Assembly: GCA_018398765.1 (NCBI GenBank)
Contig: JAHBMJ010001053.1
Span: 1-36,404, forward strand
DNA: 36,404 bases
Source: Chromera velia
Taxonomy: Eukaryota > Sar > Chromeraceae
Direction: 5' to 3'
Notes under the pieces: generated by a model
Seen by the model: only the letters and a program-made list of their open reading frames with translations
Database searches by the model: none
What the model was told of the DNA's origin: nothing
Part shown: piece by piece, positions 1 through 9,211 of the stretch
Position numbering within the stretch: position 1 is the stretch's first letter
Layout: each line of letters starts with the position of its first letter
Program-made: the position numbers and the translations under genes

Positions 1-2794
1 AGTCCCTGTCGCAATTTGTCCACGTCACCTGCGACGGCTGTAGAAGTGGCCCCATCCAGCACCGAAGACACAAGGTAAGTCTCTAGAGCTTGGGTTGGGA
101 AGAGACAGACAGAGGAGACGGACAACAAACTTGCGTGTCTCCTCGTGTGTTTGTGCAGTGTCTGGACTGTGAAAACTTCGACTTCTGCGAGAGCTGCTTC
201 AAGGATCACATGAAAAAGTGCAAAGCGGGCCCTGTAGAAGAGTCTCAGGAAGCCAAGGTCAGCCTAGGTGGTGGTTTCTGGTCCTCCTGTCTTCGTCAGA
301 GAGATGTAATCGTGCTCCATGTCCACTTCAGTGCTCTCTCCCTTTCTCTAGCAGGGATGTTCTTTAGCCCTTGTCTTGTTCCCGTCTCCCACCTTTTGTT
401 TCTTTATCCCTCTCTTTGTCTCTCCCTTTCTCCCCCCCTCTGTCTCTCACTCGCTCGCTCGCTCACTCTCGCTTGTTCGTTCGTTCGCTCGACACAGTCA
501 CGTATATTGAAGTTGCGTTTGCGTTGGAGATGTATTCATCTCTCAATCTCTGTCTGTCTGTCCTTCTCTCCTTATGTCGTCGTGTATGCCTCTCCTCCTG
601 TCCCGCTGTACCTTTGACTGTCTTCGTTCCTCTCTCTGGGTGTCCCACTTGGAGTTTTCGCACTGGATGCGCAACGCAGAAAGAGTGTATGGGGGAGATC
701 TTCCTTGGGTCTTCAGAGTCGAGAAAAACAGAGGGCGCATCCGAATTGGACGCTTTCTTGTTCTTTCTTTGAGGTTTTGAACTGCAAAGAAATCCTTCTA
801 TACGCCACTTTCTCTTTGCTTTCTCTCTCCTCTGTCTTCCTGCAATCACCCCATGATTTAGTTCTCTCTTTCTCCCTGTTTCTCGGTGTGGGGGTGAGTC
901 TGTGAATGTGTGTGTGTGTGTGTGTGTGTATGTGTGTGTGTGTGTGTTTGTGCTCTGTTTTCTCCTTTGCTTCTGCAGGGTTCCCAGGCCTCACAGTCTG
1001 GACACAACAAGGAGCATCGGTTCGCTTCGGCGGTGATCAAGGTCTGTTTGTCACTCTGACTGTCCCTGTCTCTGCCTCTCTCTACCTCCATCAATGTCTG
1101 GGTGTCCCTGTCTCTGCCTCTCTCTACCTCCATCAATGTCTGGGTGTCCGTATAGAAACAAGGAAAGGAATGAAGCACATGGTCTCTCTGTCGCCGTGGT
1201 TTGTCTGAGAGACGGAAAGGTCGACTCCCACATGGTGGCGCATAAAAAACAATTGCAACTAAGCAAGTATGCCGAGTGTCCTCCTTCAGTCTCTCCGCCT
1301 CTCTCTGCTTGCTTGTCCACTGGCCTCTGTTCACATGATCATGGATTTCTTTTTTTAATTGTCTGGCCACGCGCTTAAGCCTCCTGAGGCTCCCCCCTTT
1401 TCTTTCTTCTTCGCTTTCCCATTTTCATTCGGAAGCTTTGATGTATGTTTCGTTTCTCTGCTCGCCTGCAGGTTGAGACGGCCACGCGCTCTCCCTCCCT
1501 GTCTCCATCAGAGGACGTGATGGATTCCTCGTGGGAGATGGCTGGAAGCGGAAGTGAGGGGGGGGGAGAGAGAGACAGCGAGACTGCGGAAGAGACCGGA
1601 ACGACGACTTCAGGAATGGAGACAGAGACCCTTACTCTTGTTCTGGAAGAGGAGGGAGAAAGGAAAGAATCATCTATTTCGGAGAGAAAGGAGAAGAAGG
1701 AAGGAAAGAGAGGGAGCAGAGAGAAGAAAGAAGAGGCCTCTGCCTCTCTCTCCTCACATCTCAACAATCCACTGGAGAATGGTGCGACTCTCGAAGAAGG
1801 CCTTCTGATGGAAAAGAAACTCCTCGAAGCTTTTGGAAAGGTCTGTAGAGTTTGTGCATCTGCCGTCCTGGTTTGTTGTGAGAAAATGCCAAAAGGAAAC
1901 CCGAAGGACCAAAAGATGCCGTTCAGAAAGAAGATAAAAACTGTGCAGGAAGAAATCGATGCCGTATGTTCGTGCGGAAGTCAAATGAACGCTGTTCGCA
2001 TATTTCCTTTCAGGATCGTACTTTCTTGGCTGTTCCCGAATGCACAAAAGGGCGTTGTTCGTGTTTTTACATGAAGTCGGGCTCATGCCGGTTTCCCTCC
2101 TCCGTTCCAATGCCTTTCTTCTCTCTGTCTGTTTGCAGGCCGTGAGTGAGTGCGAGAAGGCTCTCCAAGATCCTATCGAGGTTTGTCGGTTCGTCTCTTT
2201 TCCATCAGCCTAACATCGTCTTCTTCGTCTTCTTTCTTCTTGGTTCTGCGATCATGCGCGCCTTTGGTTCTCTCTCTCTCTCTCTCTCCAGATTTCGACT
2301 CACTCTGATCGAATCTTTCTTCTCCACCCCCTTCTGAACGTTCTCAGTCCTCCTTTATCAGAATTAATACACGAATGGACAAATAAGCACACGAATGAAT
2401 GAATGAATGAATGGATGAATGGATGGATGAATGAATGAATGAATGAATGGATGAATGGACGAATGAATGAATGAATGAATCAGTGAATGAATGAATGAAT
2501 GAGTGCAGAAGGTGAAGGTGGAGAGAAGTACGGCTTTGGACGATCTGATCGCGAAGAACGCGGTGAGTGGGGCAGAAAGGAAAGGGGGGTGTGTGGTGTT
2601 GCAGGCCATAGAAAGAACCATTTGGTTCATGAACGCAGAAAAGAGTCAAAAAAGTAAGTGTCATCGAGGACGGAGTTTCTTTTTGATGGAAAAGATGAAG
2701 GGAAACCAGGGAAGGCAGGCAGTCCTGAAGGTACATACATGTGCGCGGGCACAGCTGTTGAATGCTGAGCTTCCCGTCTTTGGCATTATCTATG

Positions 2795-2831
<37 letters not shown>

Positions 2832-3207
2832 CTCGTGAAGCGCTTCGAGAAGGTTTTGGATGAAGCGAAGAAGAGCGAGGAGACGTATCAGGAGGTCAGG
2901 AACGGAGCTGAGAAATAAAGAGAGACGATGGGCAGATGGGAAAAAAGGGGAGTGATCATTGTGGGAGGGCATGATCGGTCGATCGGGTGGCAACATGTTT
3001 TCCTTCCTGTCTCAGCGAGGCTTTCCTGTCATGCCTTTCCTTTAAGCATTTGCACAGTGGGGGTGAAGCGGGAAGGCAGTGTATCCATGCATTCGTCTTT
3101 TGTCGAGGGTTACATTTTTATTCTGCTTTTGCATTTTTCCTATACTTGCGAGCGGCAATTAAGTGTGCATAGACACACGCGCACGCTCATGCACGGGCGC
3201 CCGCGCG

Positions 3208-3250
<43 letters not shown>

Positions 3251-3259
3251 GCACACACA

Positions 3260-3291
<32 letters not shown>

Positions 3292-4384
3292 AAAGAAGAG
3301 AAAAACACCGCCCAGACCCCAGCCACTGACGACGCCAGAGGCTGGGGAGTGCTGCCGACGTGCGGGGGCACAAAGCTGGCCCGGCGCCCCATTTCTGGGT
3401 CGCGGGGCCAGAGAGTGACGGGAAGGCCCATGCACTCCAGCCGGGTCGTATTTGGGCGCCACGTGGGGCACACACACACACAAAGAGAGAGAGAGAGAGA
3501 GAGAGAGGCACGGACACACACAAGCATCCGCATGCTCACGGACCTAGAGAGAGGGAGAAAGAGGGCGACTTTCCATCTCTCTTTGTCAATGTCTTTTCGC
3601 CTTTCTTGCCTTTGTTTTTCTTCCTGAGGAAGCGACTGACTGACTGACTGACTAAGCGACTTGATGGCTGGGTGAGTGAGTGAGTGAGTGAGTGCAGAAA
3701 CTGGAGAAGCTGTTGAACCTCTTCGATGGCCTTCCACAGAAACAGAAACGACTCCAGCTGGCAGCAGAAGAGGTGCGCTTGAGTAAGACCCTTCCTGCTG
3801 GCACACATGCATGCTCGCCCATGCAGACACTCCTTGGTTTCGCATGCTTGCATCCCGGTGTATCTCCTTTGTTTTCCGGTCTTTTTTGCTCTCTTTTCTG
3901 TGGTTCGTTTCCCGTCAGTGGTCCAACACACCTGCTTTCCCTTCCTTTCCCAGGAGTCCAATACTCCTCCTATTGTACAGTTGGGAAGAAAGGGGCGTAA
4001 CTCAATCTGAAACCTCTATACTGTCAGCCCTGTGCGGGTCTGTCCACATGTCGCAGCGTCGTTTGACCTTTCGCCCCTCTCTGCCATCCTCCCGCCTGAC
4101 CTCCTTGCCTCCTTGTGTCCTTGAGCATGCAGACTCTCGGAAAGGGCGTTGACAAAGTTGGGGCACTGGCGGAACGGGTCCTGGAGATGACAAAGGTGAG
4201 GCAGGAAGGCAGTGAGGTTAATTGTGGGTGGGTGAGTGAGAGAATTCATACGCGTCAGTGAATGAGTCGCTGGATAAGGGCTGCGTGCACTCGAGCGTCC
4301 AGGCGTGCTTGAGTTGAATGGATGACGTCGTTGAATTCATTCCTGCCAGGAGCTCTGCTCAAGCTGGCTCATTCATTCATTCAT

Positions 4385-4416
<32 letters not shown>

Positions 4417-5544
4417 TTCTTTCTTTCATGACTCGTTTCGGCCACCTAGCAAACTGTTTTTTCTTGCTTCCCTCCATCCAACTTCATATAGACCTGTGTG
4501 CAGTTCCTCGAGCAAGCGTACAAGTGGCAGCGCTCTGCTTTGGAGAGGGTGGAGGAGTTCGCTATGTCTCATCACGTAGGTCTCATCAGCTTCTTTCTTT
4601 CTGCCCTTCCTTTGCTTACCGCCTCTGTCGACTCTGAGAACTTGCGAGACCTCGTTCTTTCTCGCCATGCAGGAGGATGCTTTTTCTCGTCGGCAAAAAA
4701 GCAGGCAGGCCCTCCCTCTTTTGTCTCAAATGCATGGGTGCGTAAATGAGTCCTTTTTCTCATTTCTTGCCATCACAACTTCATCGATGCGCTTGTGAAT
4801 CAGTCCTAATCGATAAGCGTTCCTTCCATCTTGCTGCAGAACGCGTGGGGCTTCCACGAACAGCTGCCTCCGAACAGCGGCAGTGCCTCTCTGCGTAGCG
4901 GCAGCCTCCGTTGGATTGTTCGCCAAGACGCTCTGGTGGGCCCTGACGTTCCATTTCCTCTCACTTCGGGGGAGCTGACTCTGCGCATCGGGGGGCAGCA
5001 GTGCAGCGCGAAGGGGGCGCCCTCTATTCTGTTTGGGATCTGCGTTATGGCCGAAGAGGCTGAGAATATGGAGGCTTTGGTCGGTCCTGACGCACGCCCG
5101 TTTGCGGGAGACGGGTTGACTCCTCTACGGAGGATGGAGAGGGCAGTTGGGGTCCGCATCATCACCAGCGCAGGGCCTCCGCAACAGTGGCGGTTTGAGA
5201 GCGTGCAGTTCGGGAAAATCGGGCGTTTGGGGCTGCACAGTGACCTGATGAGCATCTTCGCAGGGCGGCACTTTGACCTCCGTCTCCGAGTGACCCGAGA
5301 GCCCTGCCAGTCTCAGCAGACTCAGAAGAGAGGGGGGGAGGGAAGGGAGGCAGACAATGTGAACACCCAAGGAGAAGCAGCAGGAGGGTCAAATGACCGT
5401 TGTTGGACCAGGATTCAGATTCTGGCAGGGGGTCTGTTTTCTCTTTTGAACGTTGTGCTTCCAGGGGCGCCTGTCTTTCTGCCCTTCGTTGCTGATGACA
5501 GGGGAGGCAGCTGCTTTGCATTCAACGCAACGATTGTACAATAG
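1..5544 (+). CDS. ZZ-type zinc finger, coiled-coil protein (5' partial, multi-exon)
   Basis: The 5' end lies outside the window; the first full codon starts at base 3. Proposed exons: 3-74, 159-257, 979-1041, 1472-1840, 1949-1963 (weak), 2139-2180, 2509-2562, 2832-2894, 3698-3772, 4133-4195, 4504-4575 and 4840-5544 (TAG stop). Every proposed intron is phase 0, giving about 563 residues here. Exons 1-3 encode a ZZ zinc finger: CDGC, then CLDC, then CESC, closed by HNKEH, matching the ZZ order of CxxC pairs plus two histidines. ZZ fingers bind proteins, often histone tails or N-terminal residues. Exon 4 is acidic and Ser/Glu-rich; the short exons after it encode charged helical, probably coiled-coil, sequence. 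The last exon encodes about 234 residues that look beta-rich and that I do not recognise. Further small exons are possible near 2605-2653, 3954-3974 and 4674-4738. The ZZ call is firm; the exact splicing and the protein's role are not. Confidence 0.82.
907..947. repeat. (TG)n microsatellite in intron
   Basis: A nearly pure TG dinucleotide run with one TA interruption, in the ZZ-gene intron before the exon at 979. It ends about 30 bases before the TTCTGCAG acceptor. Confidence 0.95.
1061..1144. repeat. 42-bp tandem duplication in intron
   Basis: Two adjacent, apparently identical copies of a 42-base unit beginning TGTCCCTGTCTCTGCC, at 1061-1102 and 1103-1144, inside the intron that follows the third ZZ exon. 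The second copy is followed by TGTCCGTAT. It is pyrimidine-rich and unlikely to be coding. Confidence 0.9.
2390..2508. repeat. (GAAT)n/(GGAT)n microsatellite running into a 3' splice site
   Basis: About 110 bases of GAAT and GGAT tetramers lead directly into GAGTGCAG, the proposed acceptor of the exon at 2509. On this strand there is no normal polypyrimidine tract between the repeat and the acceptor. Confidence 0.9.
2796..2831. repeat. (TG)n microsatellite abutting a 3' splice site
   Basis: A TG run ends in GTGTGTGCAG, the acceptor of the exon at 2832 that encodes [17 protein letters not shown]. Confidence 0.92.
3205..3292. repeat. (GC)n, (CA)n and (GA)n compound microsatellite
   Basis: Alternating CGCG, then CA repeats with two GCAC interruptions, then a GA run, within the ZZ-gene intron 2895-3697. 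Alternating purine-pyrimidine sequence of this kind can form Z-DNA. Confidence 0.92.
3317..3411. other. GC-rich island with three consecutive hairpins (possible structured RNA)
   Basis: This non-repetitive GC-rich island sits between microsatellites inside the intron 2895-3697. Three hairpins follow one another. The first pairs CCCCAGCC (3317-3324) with GGCTGGGG (3340-3347) perfectly. The second pairs GTGCTGCC (3349-3356) with GGGGGCAC (3364-3371), 6 of 8. The third pairs 15-base arms from 3376 and ending at 3411 with about 13 matches and a short ATTTCT-containing loop. I could not match it to a known RNA family, and no convincing exon is present. It could be an intron-encoded RNA, a mobile-element remnant, or chance in GC-rich DNA. 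Strand is undetermined. Confidence 0.4.
3482..3507. repeat. (GA)n microsatellite
   Basis: A short pure GA run, preceded by a CA run, immediately downstream of the GC-rich island in the same intron. Confidence 0.9.
3671..3697. repeat. (GAGT)n microsatellite ending at a 3' splice site
   Basis: GAGT tetramers run directly into GTGCAG, the acceptor of the exon at 3698 that encodes [18 protein letters not shown]. Confidence 0.92.
4371..4428. repeat. (ATTC)n then (TTTC)n microsatellite
   Basis: ATTC tetramers change into TTTC tetramers inside the ZZ-gene intron 4196-4503. This pyrimidine-rich run lies about 75 bases before the acceptor. Confidence 0.92.
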
Positions 5545-6070
5545 GAATGTGGAGATAGGGGCAGAGAGGAGAAAAGAAGGCAGCACTGCCTTTTGCTATC
5601 GAGAAACGACGTGTGTGTGTTGTGAAAAGAGAGGCTGGAAGATATTCGACAAACAGAAAGAGAGGAAGGAAAGGTAAGGGAGAAAGAGAAGAGAAGAAAG
5701 GAAGAGCAGAATTGATTGACTGATTGACCGACACCACTTCTTCTCGTCGTGCCGAAGGAAAGGAAAGTTGGCAAGATCTCCTTGCATCCTTCCATGCCCC
5801 CCTCTCTGTCTGTCTGCCTGTCTGTTTGAGGAGGAGGCAGGGTCGTTCTGCAGAATGGATTTGCGCGTTTGTGCTCATGGTTTTCGTTGCGGCCTCTGCA
5901 CGTGAATTGTGAGGGAGAGGAGACAGAACTTGCTGGATGAGACCTCCCTATGTCTGTCTGTCTGTTGGTTGTTTGGTCGGCTCGCTCCCTTTGTAAGTCC
6001 ATGCAACAAGGGGGGTGCTCACGGATGAACTCTCTCTCGTCTCGTCTCTCTCTTGCTGTGTGTGTGCGCC

Positions 6071-6074
<4 letters not shown>

Positions 6075-6112
<38 letters not shown>

Positions 6113-6167
6113 TGTGTGTGTATGTGTGTGTGTATGAGTGAGTGAGTGAGTGAGTGAGTGAGTGAGA
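6075..6167. repeat. (TG)n plus (GAGT)n microsatellite
   Basis: A long TG run with TATG interruptions passes into seven or so GAGT tetramers in intergenic DNA. Confidence 0.93.
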
Positions 6168-6405
6168 CTGAACGTGTACGAATAAGAAAGGGTGTTGGAA
6201 GGAAGGACGGATCCAAGAAGGAAGGTCAGGTAGATGAATGCAGGCAGGAAGAATCGAAGGATCAGATCAGTGCACTAGTGCGATGGATCGGTCCATCAGT
6301 GTATCAGTACAATCGCGACATTGCATGTCGACGGTGGATGCGTTTGTGTGTGCATCCACTAATAGAGGGACAACAGGAAGCAAGGAAGAAGACCTGACGG
6401 CTGCG

Positions 6406-6436
6406 TGGGGGGGGGGGGNGGGGGGGGGGGGGGAGG
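6406..6436. repeat. Poly-G tract with an N
   Basis: About 30 bases are nearly all G on the plus strand, with one ambiguous base at 6419. The true length is uncertain. Confidence 0.9.
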
Positions 6437-6896
6437 GGGGCGGACAGGAAGAAGGAGAGACTCATCTCAAGAAGAGTGAGTTTTCTCAGTCAATCAGTCA
6501 GTCAGTCCGTCAGTGAAATAGCTGCTCGAGAAAGGAAGGCTGCTCAAATTTGCGTGAACGGCTTTACGTTTGCAATCAAGTTTGGAAAGGAACAAATGAA
6601 AAAAGAGGATAGTTTTGAGACAGACAGCCATAAGGGGAGAGTCACTAAAACAGTCATGATTGTACTGAATGACAGGTCAAAAGGTCAGAGCATGGCCGGG
6701 TGAGTGAGTGTGTGAGTGAATGAATAAGTGGATGAAGCGAACTTAGCGAAGAAATGCAAACCGAATTCGTTTTTTCGTCACTGAAGGTTAGGGAATGCCG
6801 AGGAGATACGAAAAGCAGACATCGTTTTGGCCATTCGGTGGGTGTGAAGACTGATGGAATCTGTGACTGTAGAAAGTAGCATAACAAAGCTTCTAG

Positions 6897-7152
6897 CAAA
6901 GCTAGCAACCTCCCTGAACCTAAGTACCACTTGAAAAAATATAATCAAGATGATGTCCATCTGCGGCATCGTTTTTCAAGAAACCGTCCACCCTTGTGGC
7001 GTACATGGTTAAGACACCGTCCAGATATGCGGCTTTGGCTTTCAAGACACCGTAAATGATCCGCGCCTGCGGCGCGGACTTTCAAGCTTATCCCAAAATG
7101 CGGCTTGAACTTTTAAGTGGTGGTTAGGTTCAGGGAGGTCAAGCTAGCTTTG
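6897..7152. mobile_element. MITE-like element with ~40-bp terminal inverted repeats
   Basis: The left end starts CAAAGCTAGC, followed by ACCTCCCTGAACCTAA and then ACCACTTGAAAA. The right end (about 7110-7152) is its reverse complement with a few mismatches and ends GCTAGCTTTG. The element is about 256 bp and has no coding capacity, as expected of a non-autonomous DNA transposon. The interior holds three imperfect ~32-bp tandem units starting GTCCA and ending AAACC or ACACC. No clear target-site duplication is visible, so the superfamily is unknown. Confidence 0.75.
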
Positions 7153-8029
7153 AATTCTGTTTTCATTATAAACCGACGTAGAACAAGGACGATCGACCCG
7201 GACTTAGATGTAGTAACAGTAAATTTCTTTTTTTATATATATAATTAACATCGGATGAGAAATTATGATTGATAATAAATAAGTGTTTTTAGCTAAATTG
7301 AATGAATATGGAGAAGAGGGGGGGAAACTTGTTATAACGTTATAGTTTAAAAAGAAATCAAATGCAGAGTCCCCATCATTTTTAAATTAATGGTCAGTAC
7401 GTTATGTATTATTATATATACAACAAAATTTTAATATATTCAGATGATATTCTGTATGATTTAGTATGATTGATACGTATTGATATGAAAATTCTGAGTC
7501 TAAAGAAATCATTCGAGCTGGGCTGAGCTGCTCTCTATGCAAAGCAGGAGTCCCGGCCGCAGGACGTATACGATCAACTTCTCCATGCGAGCTGCTTAAG
7601 GGGCACTTTCCTCTAATGACGACACGGACCGTGACAGACGGAGAGAGAACCGAACCCTAGAACCGAACCTCCCACCAAAAAATAAAAAAGTGCGTTACAC
7701 GAGTGCGTGCAATCCCAGGGCCTCTCGGCCGCTCTCAGCAGAGCTGTACAGAGCTGCATGAGCTGCCCCCAGAGGCGATGCATGTACGGTCGAGCTATGC
7801 ATGCACGCACGCGGGATCAATTCAGACCGCGTGCACGGATGCCCCCCCAAGGCACTCACCCAGTTAACTGGTTGGGTGCATGTATCACAACATGCCAAAC
7901 CCGTGCACTTAACATGCAACACAAAAATGCAACACCTACACGTGAGCCCACCAAAAGCAGAGTTGAAGAAGGCATGATGATCGGTTTTCGATCACTTATG
8001 TACCCCAGTTCAATCTTAGAAGGGTTAAA
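7153..8029. other. AT-rich spacer grading into the PARG 5' region
   Basis: From 7153 to about 7500 the DNA is markedly AT-rich, unlike the GC-richer surroundings, and may be old mobile-element DNA. From 7510 to 8029 composition returns to normal. The open frames here resemble no family. The PARG promoter should lie in the right-hand part, but I see no clear core element. Confidence 0.6.
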
Positions 8030-8183
8030 GTAAGAGGCGTCTTTCTTCCTCTCGCTGTGGCTGCTGTGAGGGTCTTTTAATTCAACGCTGAAACAGCAGT
8101 GTGTTCCCTACGTTGCTCAAGTTTTGCCTGACCTTTCCAATTTGTCGCTACGCAAAGGTAGACATCATTTCACTTCACTGCAG
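8030..8183 (+). other. Possible 5' UTR intron of PARG
   Basis: A GTAAGA donor at 8030 and a CACTGCAG acceptor ending at 8183 bracket a 154-base stretch just before the PARG ATG. The acceptor lies three bases before the start codon. Joining upstream coding sequence through it would put PARG out of frame, so a non-coding first exon is the simplest reading. Transcript data would be needed to prove it. Confidence 0.4.
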
Positions 8184-8186
8184 AAA

Positions 8187-9120
8187 ATGATTCCCGTCCG
8201 CTACCACGCGGGCATCTCCGGCTTTGCAGGGCCCGCCAGTGGTCCCGTTGTCGAGCTCTCTCGCCCGTTCGAAAGAGAACAGCGCACCCAAGTCGATTCC
8301 AGTCTCTCCTTCGAGACGATTGTCAAACAGTTGATGCCCCGTCTCTGCCCGTACATCGACCACGTGAGATTCGAAGCTCCTGGTGCCCCCCAGGTCTACC
8401 TCAACCGAGGGAATGCCCAATGGCACAAGACCCCCCGGGATGAAGGACTGCTCTCCCTGGAGATGGAGATGACTGCCATTCTTGACATCGTTGAAACCGA
8501 CTTTCCTCTTGGGGGTTGGAGAAGACTGGTTCTTCCGTCTCAAGACCTGGGCCCGCAGAAGTGGCAGGGAGTCTGTGAGCTTCTTAAGTCAGGAGTCGAA
8601 GCTGCGGTCTCCTCAAAGCACCCTCAAGAGCAGCCGAAGCTTCTCGGAAACCTTCTCACAGAGTTGCACAACACAGCGCAACAGAGACCATTTGTGTTGG
8701 ATGTCAGTGCTCTTCCTGATTGTTTTGCCAGCATGCCGGCGGATGTCAGAGAGACCTTCTTTGGCTTCACTCTCCCGGTGTTGGCCAAAACCGTCGCATC
8801 CATCGACTCGTTCTTCCCGGAGGCACCGGAACTCCTCGGCCACAGGCGCGCCGCCTCTGTTCATCTGAGGGGAGACCAGTGCTTCGCTCTGCTGTCTTTG
8901 GCATTCTTTGGACTCTTCCCGCACCAGCCTCTGCGAGGCATGCCCAGCTTCACATTCTCAGGTCTGTCCAGTGCAGCTGCACTTGCTGTTGGTGCCATTC
9001 AATGCGTCAGCACGCATTGCAACGATCGATTTGGAATAATGAATGCATCAAACCGATGACGCTTTGCTATGGAACTAACTGTGAGTGGATGACTGGATGA
9101 CAATCAGGCATCTGCTCTTT

Positions 9121-9211
<91 letters not shown>

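Larger units (their letters stand above)
5545..6896. other. Spacer downstream of the ZZ gene
   Basis: No convincing gene. The open frames here are low complexity and show no domain. The stretch holds the probable 3' UTR of the ZZ gene, a TG run at about 6075-6133 followed by GAGT repeats to about 6167, a poly-G tract with one N at 6419, and short GTCA-like repeats near 6490-6512. Confidence 0.75.

Noticed and set aside
3420-3475. TGCACTCCAGCC and a GGCGCC/ACGTGGGGC patch resembling an Alu end or a retroviral primer-binding site
   Set aside because: The match is too short, and no long terminal repeats or reverse transcriptase lie nearby.
3159-3845. Long open frames on both strands over the CA/GA repeats
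   Set aside because: They are microsatellite translations (poly Thr-His, Cys-Val) crossing an intron of the ZZ gene.
7613-8033. Open frames just upstream of PARG
   Set aside because: They are low-similarity, do not join PARG in frame, and fit a 5' flank with a possible UTR intron better.
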